A stretch of 31,710 nt of DNA from JBBDIM01 sp040880405 (GTDB taxonomy: Bacteria > Planctomycetota > Planctomycetia > Pirellulales > Pirellulaceae). Below are positions 1-8,873 of this stretch, piece after piece. The stretch spans positions 1 to 31,710 of the forward strand of contig JBBDIM010000087.1 of the NCBI GenBank assembly GCA_040880405.1, written 5' to 3'. Made by a program: the position numbers and the translations under genes. The notes below the pieces were generated by a model that was not told the DNA's origin, searched no databases, and saw only the letters and a program-made list of their open reading frames with translations. How positions within the stretch are numbered: the first letter of the stretch is position 1; each line of letters begins with the position of its first letter.

Positions 1-342
1 ATTCTCGGCCGCTTGGCCGCCCGTTTCCCCAATCGGGGGTCCACAAGATACAGCGTTCACAGAGCCAAAAACGGGCCCAACACCACAACCGGTACGACCC
101 CCAAATGGGCAAACCGCCCGGCCGAGGGGCGGCCAAGAAAAAACCAGAAGAGGGGTAAAAGGGTCTCAATGGAGCGACCCGGCAGAGGGGGCAAAAAACC
201 TCTGTTGAATCAAACCGGGGAATCTGCGAAACCAACAGAGTGTTAGAATGGCCCCTAGTTATGATTTCACCACGAAATCAAACGGAATCCGCGGTTGGCT
301 TTCGGCCCCGGTGTTGATCATTGTCGAATCGAAAGGGTATTG
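1..342. other. Intergenic leader, no convincing gene
   Basis: I see no protein here that resembles a known family; the one open frame (13-246) is rich in Arg, Lys, Gly and Pro with no domain. The stretch does hold mutually exclusive inverted repeats. CAGAGG at 183-188 can pair with CCTCTG at 199-204, while CTCTGTTG at 200-207 can pair with CAACAGAG at 233-240. They lie upstream of the nucleotide-sugar dehydrogenase gene that starts at 343. Confidence 0.4.
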
Positions 343-1698
343 ATGTCATTGTCTTCGTCAGAAATCAGTCCCGGTAGCCACACCGCCGAACTGGCCGCTT
401 CAATCGAACAGAGGACCGCCACGGTGGGAGTCATCGGTCTGGGCTATGTCGGTTTGCCATTGGTGCAGTCGTTTGTGAGGGCCGGTTTCAAAACGATGGG
501 CTTCGATGTCGACCCGGCCAAGGTCGAGCGTTTGGAGGCGGGGCAAAGCTACATCAAGCACATCGAGTCGGAGTGGATCGCCGAGTGCGTCGAGTCGGAG
601 AAGTTCAAGCCCACCGCCGATATGAGCCGCCTGGCGGAAGCGGACGCTTTGCTGATCTGCGTGCCGACGCCCCTCTCGGAGAGTCGCGACCCCGACTTGG
701 CCTACGTCGAGGGGACGGCCCGGATGATCGCCAAGGTATTACGGCCTGGCCAGTTGATCGTCCTGGAAAGCACCACGTACCCCGGCACCACCAAGGATGT
801 GGTTCTTCCCATCTTAGAACAATCGGGCTTGAAAGTGGGAGTGGACTTCTTCGTGGCATACAGCCCCGAACGAGAAGACCCGGGGAATCCGGACTTCAGC
901 GCCAGTCGCATTCCGAAGGTTGTGGGAGGACTCGACGAGCCGTCTCTCGAACTGGCCTGCGCCTTATACGGCCACGCCGTGGTCGAGATTGTCCCGGTGA
1001 GTAGCCTGGAAGTGGCCGAGGCCTGCAAGATTCTGGAAAACATCTACCGCTCGGTAAACATCGCCCTGGTGAACGAGCTGAAGGTGCTATTCAGTCGGCT
1101 CGATATCGACGTTTGGGAAGTGATTGAAGCGGCGAAAACCAAGCCGTTTGGCTTTCAGGCCTTTTACCCGGGGCCTGGCCTGGGTGGGCACTGTATCCCG
1201 ATCGACCCGTTTTATCTCAGTTGGTTGGCCCGGAAGCATGAGCTCTCGACAAGGTTCATCGAACTCGCCGGTGAGGTGAACGCGGCGATGCCGGAATACG
1301 TGATCCAGCAGGTGATCGAAAGCTTAAACGACCACGGCAAACCGGTCCGAGGCAGCCGGATTGGGCTGTTGGGGGTGGCCTACAAAAAGGATGTCGATGA
1401 TCCCCGGGAAAGCCCCTCGTTCAAACTGATGGAACTGCTACTTAAACGTGGCGCTCGGCTAACCTACAACGATCCTCACATTCCGGTGCTGCCGGAGATG
1501 CGGAGCTTCGATACGCCTCGGTTGGCGAGTGAAACCTTGACCGCCGACTGGCTGGCGGCGCAGGATTTAGTCCTGATCGCGACCGACCATTCGGCCTACG
1601 ACTACGACTTTATCGTTCGGCATAGCAAGCTGGTGGTCGATACCCGCAATGCGACCAAGAGTGTGGTGGAGCATCGCGAGCGAATTCATAAAGCCTAG
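343..1698 (+). CDS. UDP-N-acetyl-hexosamine 6-dehydrogenase (WbpA/WecC-like)
   Basis: Cytoplasmic NAD-dependent nucleotide-sugar dehydrogenase that oxidises C6 of a UDP-sugar to a uronic acid, feeding surface polysaccharide synthesis. The 451-residue protein has the N-terminal Rossmann motif GLGYVG (residues 32-37), the central EACKILEN helix with the conserved lysine (about K229), and the catalytic cysteine in GPGLGGHCIPIDPFYL (about C284), followed by the C-terminal UDP-binding domain. The IDPFYLSW form after the cysteine fits the UDP-GlcNAc/ManNAc dehydrogenases better than UDP-glucose dehydrogenases; the exact substrate is inferred. I chose ATG 343 because AAGGG sits 5 nt upstream; an in-frame TTG at 295 would add 16 residues. 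An epimerase follows after 63 nt on the same strand, so the two probably work in one sugar pathway. Confidence 0.88.
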   Translation: MSLSSSEISPGSHTAELAASIEQRTATVGVIGLGYVGLPLVQSFVRAGFKTMGFDVDPAKVERLEAGQSYIKHIESEWIAECVESEKFKPTADMSRLAEADALLICVPTPLSESRDPDLAYVEGTARMIAKVLRPGQLIVLESTTYPGTTKDVVLPILEQSGLKVGVDFFVAYSPEREDPGNPDFSASRIPKVVGGLDEPSLELACALYGHAVVEIVPVSSLEVAEACKILENIYRSVNIALVNELKVLFSRLDIDVWEVIEAAKTKPFGFQAFYPGPGLGGHCIPIDPFYLSWLARKHELSTRFIELAGEVNAAMPEYVIQQVIESLNDHGKPVRGSRIGLLGVAYKKDVDDPRESPSFKLMELLLKRGARLTYNDPHIPVLPEMRSFDTPRLASETLTADWLAAQDLVLIATDHSAYDYDFIVRHSKLVVDTRNATKSVVEHRERIHKA

Positions 1699-1761
1699 TC
1701 GCCAGGGTACTTTGCCGCCTGCGGTTTCTGCTGGAACAAGGATATTTTTGGGAGTCTTGAT

Positions 1762-2772
1762 GTGACACGTTTTCTGGTTACCGGCGCGGCTGGCTTCATT
1801 GGAAATCATACCTGCTTGCAATTGTTGGGGCGGGGAGACGAGGTCGTTGGTCTCGATAACCTGAACGACTATTACGACGTTCAGCTTAAACGCGACCGAC
1901 TGGCTCGGATTGAGTCGCATGCGAATTTCCGCTTTGTCGAGTTGGACGTGGCGGATCGCGCGGAGATGCCGGCCCTGTTCGAGCGGGGATCGTTTGACGT
2001 CGTGATTCATCTGGCGGCCCAGGCGGGTGTCCGGTACTCGCTGGAAAACCCGCACGCCTATGTCGACAGCAACCTCGTCGGGTTCATGAACATCCTGGAG
2101 GGTTGTCGTCACACCCACGTCAAACATCTGGCATACGCCTCTAGCAGCAGCGTGTATGGCGCGAATACGGAGATGCCGTTTTCCGTGCATCACAACGTCG
2201 ACCACCCCCTTAGCCTGTACGCCGCCAGTAAGAAGGCGAACGAGTTAATGGCCCACACCTACAGCCATCTGTACAACCTGCCGACCACCGGGCTCCGTTT
2301 CTTCACGGTTTACGGACCCTGGGGAAGACCCGACATGGCGCTGTTCCTGTTTACCAAGGCAATTTTAGAAGGCCGCCCGATCGATGTCTTCAACGAAGGC
2401 CGAATGCAGCGCGACTTCACCTATGTCGACGATATCGTAGAAGGGGTGATTCGCGTGGCCGATCAACCGGCCCAACCCAATCTCCAGTGGAATGGCGATG
2501 ATCCAGACCCCGGTACGAGCCGGGCCCCATACCGGGTGTACAACATCGGGAACAACCAACCGGTGGAATTGATGCGTTTTATTGGGGCAATCGAACAAGC
2601 CCTGGGCCAAGAGGCGAAAAAGAACTATCTGCCGATGCAGGCGGGCGACGTCCCGGCGACCTTCGCTGATGTCGACGACCTGACCGAAGCGGTCGGCTTC
2701 CGCCCCGCTACGCCGATCGAAGATGGGATCAACCGATTTGTCGCCTGGTATCGAGAATATTACGGCAAGTAG
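1762..2772 (+). CDS. NAD-dependent epimerase, UDP-glucuronate 4-epimerase type
   Basis: Extended short-chain dehydrogenase/reductase that inverts C4 of a nucleotide sugar through a transient keto intermediate; cytoplasmic. The 336-residue length is normal for the family. Visible are the NAD motif GAAGFIG (8-14), the SSS stretch (about 127-130), the catalytic pair Y153/K157 in SLYAASK, and the substrate-side motif RDFTYVDDIVEG. The segment around MALFLFTKAILEGRPIDVFN is typical of UDP-glucuronate 4-epimerases (CapI/GAE group) rather than GalE. Start is GTG 1762 with GGGA a few bases upstream. Placed directly after a 6-dehydrogenase, it likely acts on the uronic-acid product or a related sugar for capsule or exopolysaccharide. 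The precise substrate is inferred from motifs only. Confidence 0.87.
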   Translation: MTRFLVTGAAGFIGNHTCLQLLGRGDEVVGLDNLNDYYDVQLKRDRLARIESHANFRFVELDVADRAEMPALFERGSFDVVIHLAAQAGVRYSLENPHAYVDSNLVGFMNILEGCRHTHVKHLAYASSSSVYGANTEMPFSVHHNVDHPLSLYAASKKANELMAHTYSHLYNLPTTGLRFFTVYGPWGRPDMALFLFTKAILEGRPIDVFNEGRMQRDFTYVDDIVEGVIRVADQPAQPNLQWNGDDPDPGTSRAPYRVYNIGNNQPVELMRFIGAIEQALGQEAKKNYLPMQAGDVPATFADVDDLTEAVGFRPATPIEDGINRFVAWYREYYGK

Positions 2773-2786
2773 GTAGATGCAATCCC

Positions 2787-3911
2787 TCACATCCGCTGCA
2801 CAGTATGTCCGTTAATTCGTTGGACCAGACGTTTGATCTCCAACACGCTTACGGTCGAGAGGACCTGATGGACCGGGATGCCCGATTCGGCGACGATTTG
2901 GTCGATCATGGTGGGTGCCGTTTCGATCGCTTGCAGGACGGTTCGTTCGCGGTCGTTGAGTTGAAGCTCCGCACCATTGCGGACGGTTTCGCCGGGGCCG
3001 ACTTCCGCCGGGCGGTGGAGTGGGCCGATCTGCTCGATCACGTCGTCAACTGAGGTAACCATTGTCGCGCCATCGCCGATCAAGCGGAGGCATCCCAATG
3101 CGACCGGATTGTCGATCTGACCGGGGAGAGCAAAAACCTCGCGGTTTTGCTCCATCGCCATTCGGGCGGAGATCAGCGCGCCGCTGCGGATGGCCGCTTC
3201 AATGATGATCACTCCCAAGCTCATGCCGGTGATCAGCCGGTTTCGCTGCGGAAAGGCACCGGCCAAGGGGCTGGTAAGTGGAGCGGACTCGCTGATGAGG
3301 GCACCTTGAGCCGTGACATCCTCTGCCAATTGAACATGTTCCGGCGGATAGATGTTTGAAACCCCGCCACCGAGAAAGGCGATCGTCCGACCACCTGCCC
3401 TAATCGCCCCCTTGTGAGCGGCGGCATCGACACCTCGGGCCAATCCGCTAACGACCGTGAAACCCGCTTTTGCCAACTCGTACCCGAACCGCTCGGCCTG
3501 TTTCAAGCCGTAACGGGTGGGGCGTCTCGTCCCGACCACCGCGACAGACAATTCGTCTCGCGGCAATATTCCGCCACGCACAAATAGCATCGTGGGCGGG
3601 TCGGGAATTTGCGATAGCAGCGGAGGAAACGTTTCGCACTGTGGGGTGAGGATATCGATTTGATTCTCAAGGCAATGGTCCAGTTCACGCTCGATCTCGA
3701 TCTGACCGGCAGATTGCACCAATAAAGCCAGCTTATTACCGATACCTTGGACCTGCCGCAATTGAGAAAGAGGAGCGGCGAGCGTCGCGGCCAAACCGCC
3801 GAAATGGTTTCGCAACTGCCGCACGCGGATCGGACCGATCCCTGAACTCAGTGACAATCGTAATGTCGCCGCAAGTTCCGGATCCTCGAATTTCTTCCGT
3901 AGATCGACCAC
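2787..3911 (-). CDS. dprA: DNA-processing protein DprA (Smf)
   Basis: Binds incoming single-stranded DNA and loads RecA during natural transformation; also conserved in non-competent bacteria. Domain order is complete: N-terminal helix-hairpin-helix/SAM-like region (SGIGPIRVRQL ... VQGIGNKLALLV), the Rossmann-like DprA core with VVGTRRPTRYG, SGLARGVDAAAHKGA, FLGGGVSNIYPPEH, FPQRNRLITGMS and SGALISARMA, and a C-terminal winged helix (LNDRERTVLQAIE ... to the end). I prefer GTG 3911, which gives a protein starting MVDLRKKF and 37 nt after the upstream regulator. A longer frame from 4013 would overlap that regulator by about 65 nt. Transcribed in the same direction as the regulator and aroB. Confident family assignment; start uncertain. 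Confidence 0.93.
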   Translation of the reverse strand: MVDLRKKFEDPELAATLRLSLSSGIGPIRVRQLRNHFGGLAATLAAPLSQLRQVQGIGNKLALLVQSAGQIEIERELDHCLENQIDILTPQCETFPPLLSQIPDPPTMLFVRGGILPRDELSVAVVGTRRPTRYGLKQAERFGYELAKAGFTVVSGLARGVDAAAHKGAIRAGGRTIAFLGGGVSNIYPPEHVQLAEDVTAQGALISESAPLTSPLAGAFPQRNRLITGMSLGVIIIEAAIRSGALISARMAMEQNREVFALPGQIDNPVALGCLRLIGDGATMVTSVDDVIEQIGPLHRPAEVGPGETVRNGAELQLNDRERTVLQAIETAPTMIDQIVAESGIPVHQVLSTVSVLEIKRLVQRINGHTVQRM

Positions 3912-3936
3912 AAAGACATACCCCACGCGCGAACGG

Positions 3937-3960
3937 CAATCAAACAAACTAGTTTGATTG
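3937..3960. repeat. Inverted repeat between regulator and dprA
   Basis: CAATCAAAC (3937-3945) and GTTTGATTG (3952-3960) are perfect 9-bp arms around a 6-nt spacer; an overlapping 12-bp palindrome CAAACTAGTTTG lies at 3945-3956. The stop codon of the upstream regulator (minus strand, 3949-3951) is inside it. It could be a weak hairpin or a protein-binding site just ahead of dprA; there is no T-run for an intrinsic terminator. Confidence 0.45.
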
Positions 3961-4659
3961 TAATTGCTCGGGAGGAATGACTGAATCCCGGGCGATTTTC
4001 GGTTCGGGGGCAATTCCAGCGTACACGGAGATTTGGACCAACTCCGCCAAGGAGTTCGCCTTCATCTTCTTCATAATCTTCGAGCGGCGGAGTTCGGTGG
4101 TCCTCAGCCCGATATCGAGCTCCTTACGGATCACCTTATTCGGCTTGCCCTCGAGAATCCGCCTCAACACCTCCATCTCGTCGGGCGTGAGATTGGCGAC
4201 GCGCTGCCTTAGTTCACTGACGACCTGAAATTCCTGAAATCTTGCCTCTTCCTCTTTCCAAGCGGTGGTCAGTACGCAACGAATCTGATTCGACTCCAGG
4301 GGTGTTTCCAAGGCATTCACGACTCCCAGTCGCATTGCCTTCACCGCTAAGCCCATGTTGCCCGGTTCAAGAACCAGGATCACGGGGTAGGGATAGTAGT
4401 CAGTCGCAAGGATGTGCAGGTCCGCTAAACAATTGGAGCGGCCCGGGACGTTATGATAGAAAACGCAACCACGGGACGCCTGTTCCGCAGGAGTCGGCAG
4501 GTCGGCAAGGGACGGATAAGCAACCAGCGGCAACTGAAGTTCGGCACAGGACGTTTGCAGGGCTTGTCCATCGGCCTCGGATCCGCCGATTCGAAACAGA
4601 CGGCGCTGCTCCAATGGCTTCGCGAGTATCGACACATTGCGTAGTTGGTTAAAATCCAT
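3949..4659 (-). CDS. Atypical LuxR/FixJ-type response regulator
   Basis: Likely DNA-binding transcription regulator. The C-terminal third is a LuxR/NarL helix-turn-helix (LTPDEMEVLRRILEGKPNK ... LRTTELRRSKIMKKM ... SLAELVQI). The N-terminal part aligns by eye with a FixJ receiver (GCVFYHNVPG, LAVKAMRLGVVNALETPL) but the expected acidic pocket, phospho-acceptor Asp, Thr/Ser and Lys positions read GGSE, Tyr/His, Leu and Thr. It therefore should not be phosphorylated in the normal way. The ATG at 4659 (MDFNQLRN) is chosen because it begins just ahead of the receiver fold; an open frame continues to GTG 4743 and the site lacks a clear ribosome binding site either way. It lies 37 nt upstream of dprA and about 230 nt downstream of aroB, all on the minus strand, but its target genes are unknown. 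Confidence 0.75.
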   Translation of the reverse strand: MDFNQLRNVSILAKPLEQRRLFRIGGSEADGQALQTSCAELQLPLVAYPSLADLPTPAEQASRGCVFYHNVPGRSNCLADLHILATDYYPYPVILVLEPGNMGLAVKAMRLGVVNALETPLESNQIRCVLTTAWKEEEARFQEFQVVSELRQRVANLTPDEMEVLRRILEGKPNKVIRKELDIGLRTTELRRSKIMKKMKANSLAELVQISVYAGIAPEPKIARDSVIPPEQLQSN

Positions 4660-4886
4660 TCGGGGCTGCGCTAATCGAGATATTGGTCTGAGTTGGGGCG
4701 TGTTAATACTCCACCGGTTATAGATGTGAAATGTCATAACCACAATTCGAAATGAGAGTTATCGCGATGTGGATTACCGAGAAGACGCGGTGATGTCGGC
4801 CTTCAGAATAGCCATAACCGCTCGATAGGACAGGACTTCCGAGATTCAACGAATCGTCGCCTACTAAGCTCTCCGTTCCGGACGAA

Positions 4887-6005
4887 TCAGGCGGAGGCGA
4901 TGCCTTCCTGTAACGCTTGTTTCGCCAGTTCCAGCGGAATATTGTCTGTCAGTACGACATCGCCGATGGCATGCGGAACGATGAAGCGAAGCTTACCATG
5001 CTCCACCTTCTTGTCCTTAAGCATCGCGGCGAGGAGTTGATCTAACGGAAGATCAGGAACCTCAATCGGCAGGCCGAGGGCGGCAAGGAGTTGGGCTTGG
5101 CGGACGGTTGACTCTGCGGCAAAGACCCCCAGTTTTTCGCCTAACCGAGACGCACAAAGCATACCAATGGAAACGGCCTCACCATGGAGCAGTTCGCCAT
5201 AACCGCCAACTGTTTCCAACGCGTGACAAAACGTGTGCCCGTAGTTAAGAATTGCCCGCAGCCCGGTGGTTTCGGTTTCATCCTCCGCGACAACTTGAGC
5301 CTTGAGCTGACAACTTCGGGCAATAATATGCCGCAGTACTTGAGGATCTCGGGAGTTGAGCCCGGCGATGTTTTGTTCCAGGTACGTAAAGAATTGCGGA
5401 TCGAGGATGACGCCGTACTTCACCACTTCGGCCAACCCAGATCGATATTCCCGCGTGGGAAGCGTTTCCAAGACCGCGGTATCGATCAACACTCCTTTCG
5501 GTTGCCAGAATGCCCCGACAATGTTTTTGGCCGCCGGCAGATTGATCCCAACCTTGCCCCCCACACTGCTATCAACCTGAGCCAGTAGCGTGGTGGGAAC
5601 CTGGTAGAAGTCGAGCCCCCGGGCTAGAGTCGCCGCGATGAATCCTGCCAAGTCGCCGATGACACCGCCACCCAGGGCAATTACGATCGACTTGCGGTCG
5701 GTCCCCGCGGCAATTGCCTTTTGCCAGAGCCAATCCGCCTGCGTCACAGACTTGCTTGGTTCTCCGGCCGGAACAATTAGCGGACTTACCCGAATTCCCG
5801 CTTCGACCAGCGAACCTTCGACTTGATCAGCAAAGATCGGGGCGACTCGGTCATCGGAAACCAGCAGGATATGACTTACACGCCGTCTCGTGGTAACTAA
5901 CTTCGGGAGCTTAGAGAGAATCTCGGTCCCGATCATGATATCGTAGCGCCGCAGGCCCAACTCTACCGGAACAGTCAGACAATTGCGATCGGAAGCTGAA
6001 GACAT
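4887..6005 (-). CDS. aroB: 3-dehydroquinate synthase
   Basis: Second step of the shikimate pathway: converts DAHP to 3-dehydroquinate using NAD and a divalent metal, in the cytoplasm. The 372-residue protein is of normal length and intact. It shows the NAD loop GGGVIGDLAGF (112-122), the PTTLLAQVDSSVGGK segment (137-151), and the metal ligands E193 (GLAEVVKYG), H257 (NYGHTFCHALE) and H274 (LLHGEAVSIGM). The ATG at 6005 gives the usual N-terminus. A small unknown gene ends 88 nt upstream on the same strand, and the LuxR-type regulator and dprA follow downstream; there is no obvious functional link between them. Confidence 0.96.
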   Translation of the reverse strand: MSSASDRNCLTVPVELGLRRYDIMIGTEILSKLPKLVTTRRRVSHILLVSDDRVAPIFADQVEGSLVEAGIRVSPLIVPAGEPSKSVTQADWLWQKAIAAGTDRKSIVIALGGGVIGDLAGFIAATLARGLDFYQVPTTLLAQVDSSVGGKVGINLPAAKNIVGAFWQPKGVLIDTAVLETLPTREYRSGLAEVVKYGVILDPQFFTYLEQNIAGLNSRDPQVLRHIIARSCQLKAQVVAEDETETTGLRAILNYGHTFCHALETVGGYGELLHGEAVSIGMLCASRLGEKLGVFAAESTVRQAQLLAALGLPIEVPDLPLDQLLAAMLKDKKVEHGKLRFIVPHAIGDVVLTDNIPLELAKQALQEGIASA

Positions 6006-6092
6006 GAGGGACGATATCGTTTCTAACCCGGGGGACCTAAGTCACCGGCCCACCCGAAGGAGTTGCGAAAAAGTTTGCTGCACGGCAGCGAA

Positions 6093-6326
6093 TTATGTCA
6101 AAGCGGCTTGAGCTCGCTCGATTTCCTCAACTGATGGGGTAATGCTGCGGCAGAACCCGGTATGGACCCGGACGTACTCCAACTGGGCGCACTCAGACGG
6201 TTCGGCGTGTATTGCCGCCTCAAGTTGGCGTTTTTCCGCTTCGCTGAGGTGGGCGTATTCTTCAGGCCAGTGGGTCTCGATTTCCACGACCAAGGCTTCG
6301 CGGTAGGGATCGAATTTATCGGCCAT
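6093..6326 (-). CDS. Small conserved-looking protein of unknown function
   Basis: A 77-residue soluble protein with no signal peptide or membrane segment; I do not recognise a family. It begins MADKFDPYREALVVEIE and is rich in Glu, Ala and Arg, so it is probably mostly helical. The open frame extends upstream to 6458, but the upstream part is low-complexity Ser/Gly/Arg. ATG 6326 has a GGAG about 9 nt upstream, and ATG 6356 is an alternative. It is codirectional with aroB (88 nt gap). That it is a real gene rests on its amino-acid composition and its position in an otherwise empty gap. Confidence 0.55.
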   Translation of the reverse strand: MADKFDPYREALVVEIETHWPEEYAHLSEAEKRQLEAAIHAEPSECAQLEYVRVHTGFCRSITPSVEEIERAQAALT

Positions 6327-6511
6327 CAACCGGGACTCCGCAGGGTGTATCGGCATAGAATAAGTGACGGGAGGTCTCTCCTCCGAGGTCCTTCCAGTAT
6401 ACTGAGAGGCCTTCCCCCCGGAAATAGACCTCAATCCGGCATTCACCCCACTCGCCATTATTTCGACGAGTGTCCCATCCGTTTCCTTTCGCCTAACCGT
6501 ATTGATAATTC

Positions 6512-7090
6512 ATGGCCACACGGTCCGTCGATTCTTCAAATCCCAGCGTCGAATCCCCTGAACCGAGCGGGCTGCCCGGTTGGCTGGTGGTAGTCTTCAT
6601 CATGGGGGCGGCCAGCTTGGTTGCGTTTTTTGCCTTGATCCATCACTGGCAACAGGGCCGCAGGGCACTCGATTACTTTGGGTCGGAGGCCGCGTTTGCG
6701 ATACGCCACTACCCGGAAGTTGAACTGCTCAGACTGAATGAAACGGGCCCCGAGCAAGATTATCCGGTTGATGCGGAGATCGAGCCGGTCTCCGGCCTAA
6801 AGATTCAAGAGCGGCACGATATCTCGGAAGCCCGCGGGTTGATTCATTTTCGGCAGGCTCTGATCGGCGACGGAAGCTACCGCTGGCCACCAAAAAACAC
6901 CGACACGCCGCCCGCTTGGCGATGGGCCTTAGTGGTCTCCGACCCAGACCGAGAAGATGACTACACCGTGCTGATCGACGACAGCGACGGCCACATCCGA
7001 GGAGAAGGCAAGCCCCAGCCAATCGACTGCACTCGCATCCAAACCGGGATGAAAAAATTCTTCGAGGATCTTGGGGTGTTAGAGGACTAA
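6512..7090 (+). CDS. Membrane-anchored protein of unknown function
   Basis: 192 residues. A short polar Ser/Pro-rich N-terminus is followed by one hydrophobic segment (about residues 22-44, GWLVVVFIMGAASLVAFF) and a roughly 145-residue polar, acidic domain predicted to lie outside the membrane. That domain contains several Trp/Tyr residues and an alternating pattern suggesting beta strands (WRWALVVSDPD, DYTVLIDDSDGHIRGEG). No family recognised. The gene is convergent with the rhomboid gene, the two overlapping by 4 nt at their stops (7087-7090). No strong ribosome binding site precedes ATG 6512. Confidence 0.7.
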   Translation: MATRSVDSSNPSVESPEPSGLPGWLVVVFIMGAASLVAFFALIHHWQQGRRALDYFGSEAAFAIRHYPEVELLRLNETGPEQDYPVDAEIEPVSGLKIQERHDISEARGLIHFRQALIGDGSYRWPPKNTDTPPAWRWALVVSDPDREDDYTVLIDDSDGHIRGEGKPQPIDCTRIQTGMKKFFEDLGVLED

Positions 7091-8025
7091 TCCTTCCCCA
7101 AGGTAGCCAACGCCACCAACATTCCAGCGACTAGCCCTAAGGTGTGGGCGTAGTTGGCGATGTTACCCATCATGCCGATCCAGCAAAGGAAAAACCAACC
7201 GACCAGGATGAAAATGGTCGATTGCGGCAACCGAATCCCGAAGGAGGGATCGTACCAGGTTTTCATCCACATGTAGCCGAAGATACCGTACAAGGCCCCG
7301 GAGTAGCCGACAAATCGGATCCCGGCACCTCCGTCAAACAGAGTGGCACCGTAAGCTTGCCCCAGGTTGCCCGCGATCGCGAAGATTAAACTGTACAGCA
7401 GGTACTTTTTCCACCCGATCCGAATTTCCATCGGGGCACCAAGTACATACAGCATGTACATGTTGAAGAAAACATGCAGCACCATGGAGGTACTGTGCGG
7501 AAAGACAGGAGTCAGCACGCGCCAAACCTGGCCTCGCATGATACTTACCAGTGGGTCGCCGGTGTTGGCGTAGGCCATGATGTCCGTAGGGGCCACGAAC
7601 ATCATGGCATCGTAAACTTGGCGTCCAAGTTGTCCCTCTTTCTGACCGCCGAATAACCCAATGGCGGTCACGATAGCACAAATAACGACAATTCCTTTGG
7701 TGATGGGGGCATTTCCGCTGAGCGGGGAGGAGAATTTCTCCCGCATATTGTGGATATTTTTACGCCGCTCCTCGTGCTTTAGCCGCTCCATCTTTCGAAT
7801 TTCGGCCGCTTCCCGGCCCGCCTCGACGTAACGACTCTCTTCCGGGTTGGAGCGAAAGGCCTCTAGTTCGGTGCGAGACTGGGGGACATCCCCTTCGTCG
7901 TGAATCCAAATTCCATGCGCGGCATCGCTATCGGTCTCGAATTTCCCGCTAATTCCCAGCGTCAGTAGGTAATCCACAAATCGCTGGGCGTGTGTGGCGG
8001 ATTCGATTTTTCCGATCTGTCGCAT
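7087..8025 (-). CDS. Rhomboid-family intramembrane serine protease
   Basis: Membrane protease that cleaves transmembrane substrates within the bilayer. The first about 100 residues form a cytoplasmic GlpG-like N-terminal domain with a charged Glu/Arg/Lys linker. About six hydrophobic segments then follow. Family marks are RVLTPVFPH (169-177), HVFFNMYMLYVLG (184-196), the catalytic serine in GYSGALYGIFGYMW (S242), and the catalytic histidine in AHTLGLVAGM (H294). So the Ser-His dyad is present and the enzyme should be active. It lies 59 nt downstream of nagB on the same strand, perhaps cotranscribed; the substrate is unknown. Confidence 0.92.
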   Translation of the reverse strand: MRQIGKIESATHAQRFVDYLLTLGISGKFETDSDAAHGIWIHDEGDVPQSRTELEAFRSNPEESRYVEAGREAAEIRKMERLKHEERRKNIHNMREKFSSPLSGNAPITKGIVVICAIVTAIGLFGGQKEGQLGRQVYDAMMFVAPTDIMAYANTGDPLVSIMRGQVWRVLTPVFPHSTSMVLHVFFNMYMLYVLGAPMEIRIGWKKYLLYSLIFAIAGNLGQAYGATLFDGGAGIRFVGYSGALYGIFGYMWMKTWYDPSFGIRLPQSTIFILVGWFFLCWIGMMGNIANYAHTLGLVAGMLVALATLGKD

Positions 8026-8084
8026 GATCTCTCCGAGCTGGGAGTGTTTTTATGGCCGACGAGTAAATGGTACTTCGGCCGAGA

Positions 8085-8873
8085 TTACAGCTTACCCGCA
8101 TCGAGCAGCCGATGAGCCTCTTCAACTTCATCGTAATATTCACGCCGTTGGAATTGAGAGGCAGCCTCTTCATCGACAATCACGACCACATCCCGATGCA
8201 ACTGTAATGCGCTGGCGGTGACCTGAGCGGTGACAGGACCCTCGACCGTGGCGGCGATTGCTTCCGCTTTGGACTCGCCAAATGCTAAGAGCAAGCACCG
8301 CCGCGATTCCAAAATGGTGCCCACGCCCATCGTGATGGCCAATCGTGGAACTTGCTCTTCGCTTCCAAAAAACCGGGCATTGTCGCGGACGGTCTCGCCC
8401 GCCAACGTTTTTAGCCGCGTACGGCTGCCGAGCGACGAGCCAGGCTCATTGAAGGCAATATGCCCATCTCGACCGATTCCCAGAATTTGAATGTCGATAC
8501 CACCCGCGTCCGCAATCATCCGCTCATACTGTTCTCCATAGGTCTCGTAATCTAATGCCCGACCGTCGGGAACATGGGTATTTCGGAGATCAAGGTTTAG
8601 GTGTCGAAACAGGTTCTCGTGCATAAAGTGCTGGTAGCTTTGCGGATGGGTCGGCGGGAGGCCGACATATTCATCCAGATTGAACGTGGTCACTCGGCTA
8701 AAGTCGAGACCTTCGCTCCGATGCATTCGGATCAGTTCCTCGTACATCTTCAAAGGCGTGCCTCCGGTTGCCAGGCCCAGCACAGTGCGAGGTTTCTTGC
8801 GAATCTGCGCGGCGACCATATCGGCGGCACGACGGCTGGCGGAAACGGGGTCGGGTTGGACAATCACACGCAC
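8085..8873 (-). CDS. nagB: Glucosamine-6-phosphate deaminase
   Basis: Converts glucosamine-6-phosphate to fructose-6-phosphate and ammonia, the last step of amino-sugar catabolism. The 262-residue length is normal. Signature residues line up with the E. coli enzyme: LATGGTP (34-40), NLDEYVGL with D67/E68, and GIGRDGHIAFNEPGSS carrying D136, H138 and E143. Start is GTG 8873 with GGAG about 9 nt upstream. It heads a probable two-gene unit with the rhomboid protease and is divergent from the parA-like gene across a 375-nt gap. No nagA is visible next to it. Confidence 0.95.
   Translation of the reverse strand: MRVIVQPDPVSASRRAADMVAAQIRKKPRTVLGLATGGTPLKMYEELIRMHRSEGLDFSRVTTFNLDEYVGLPPTHPQSYQHFMHENLFRHLNLDLRNTHVPDGRALDYETYGEQYERMIADAGGIDIQILGIGRDGHIAFNEPGSSLGSRTRLKTLAGETVRDNARFFGSEEQVPRLAITMGVGTILESRRCLLLAFGESKAEAIAATVEGPVTAQVTASALQLHRDVVVIVDEEAASQFQRREYYDEVEEAHRLLDAGKL

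Noticed and set aside
13..246. 77-codon open frame at the left edge
   Set aside because: Arg/Lys/Gly/Pro-rich with no domain and it overlaps the hairpin-containing leader; no support as a gene.
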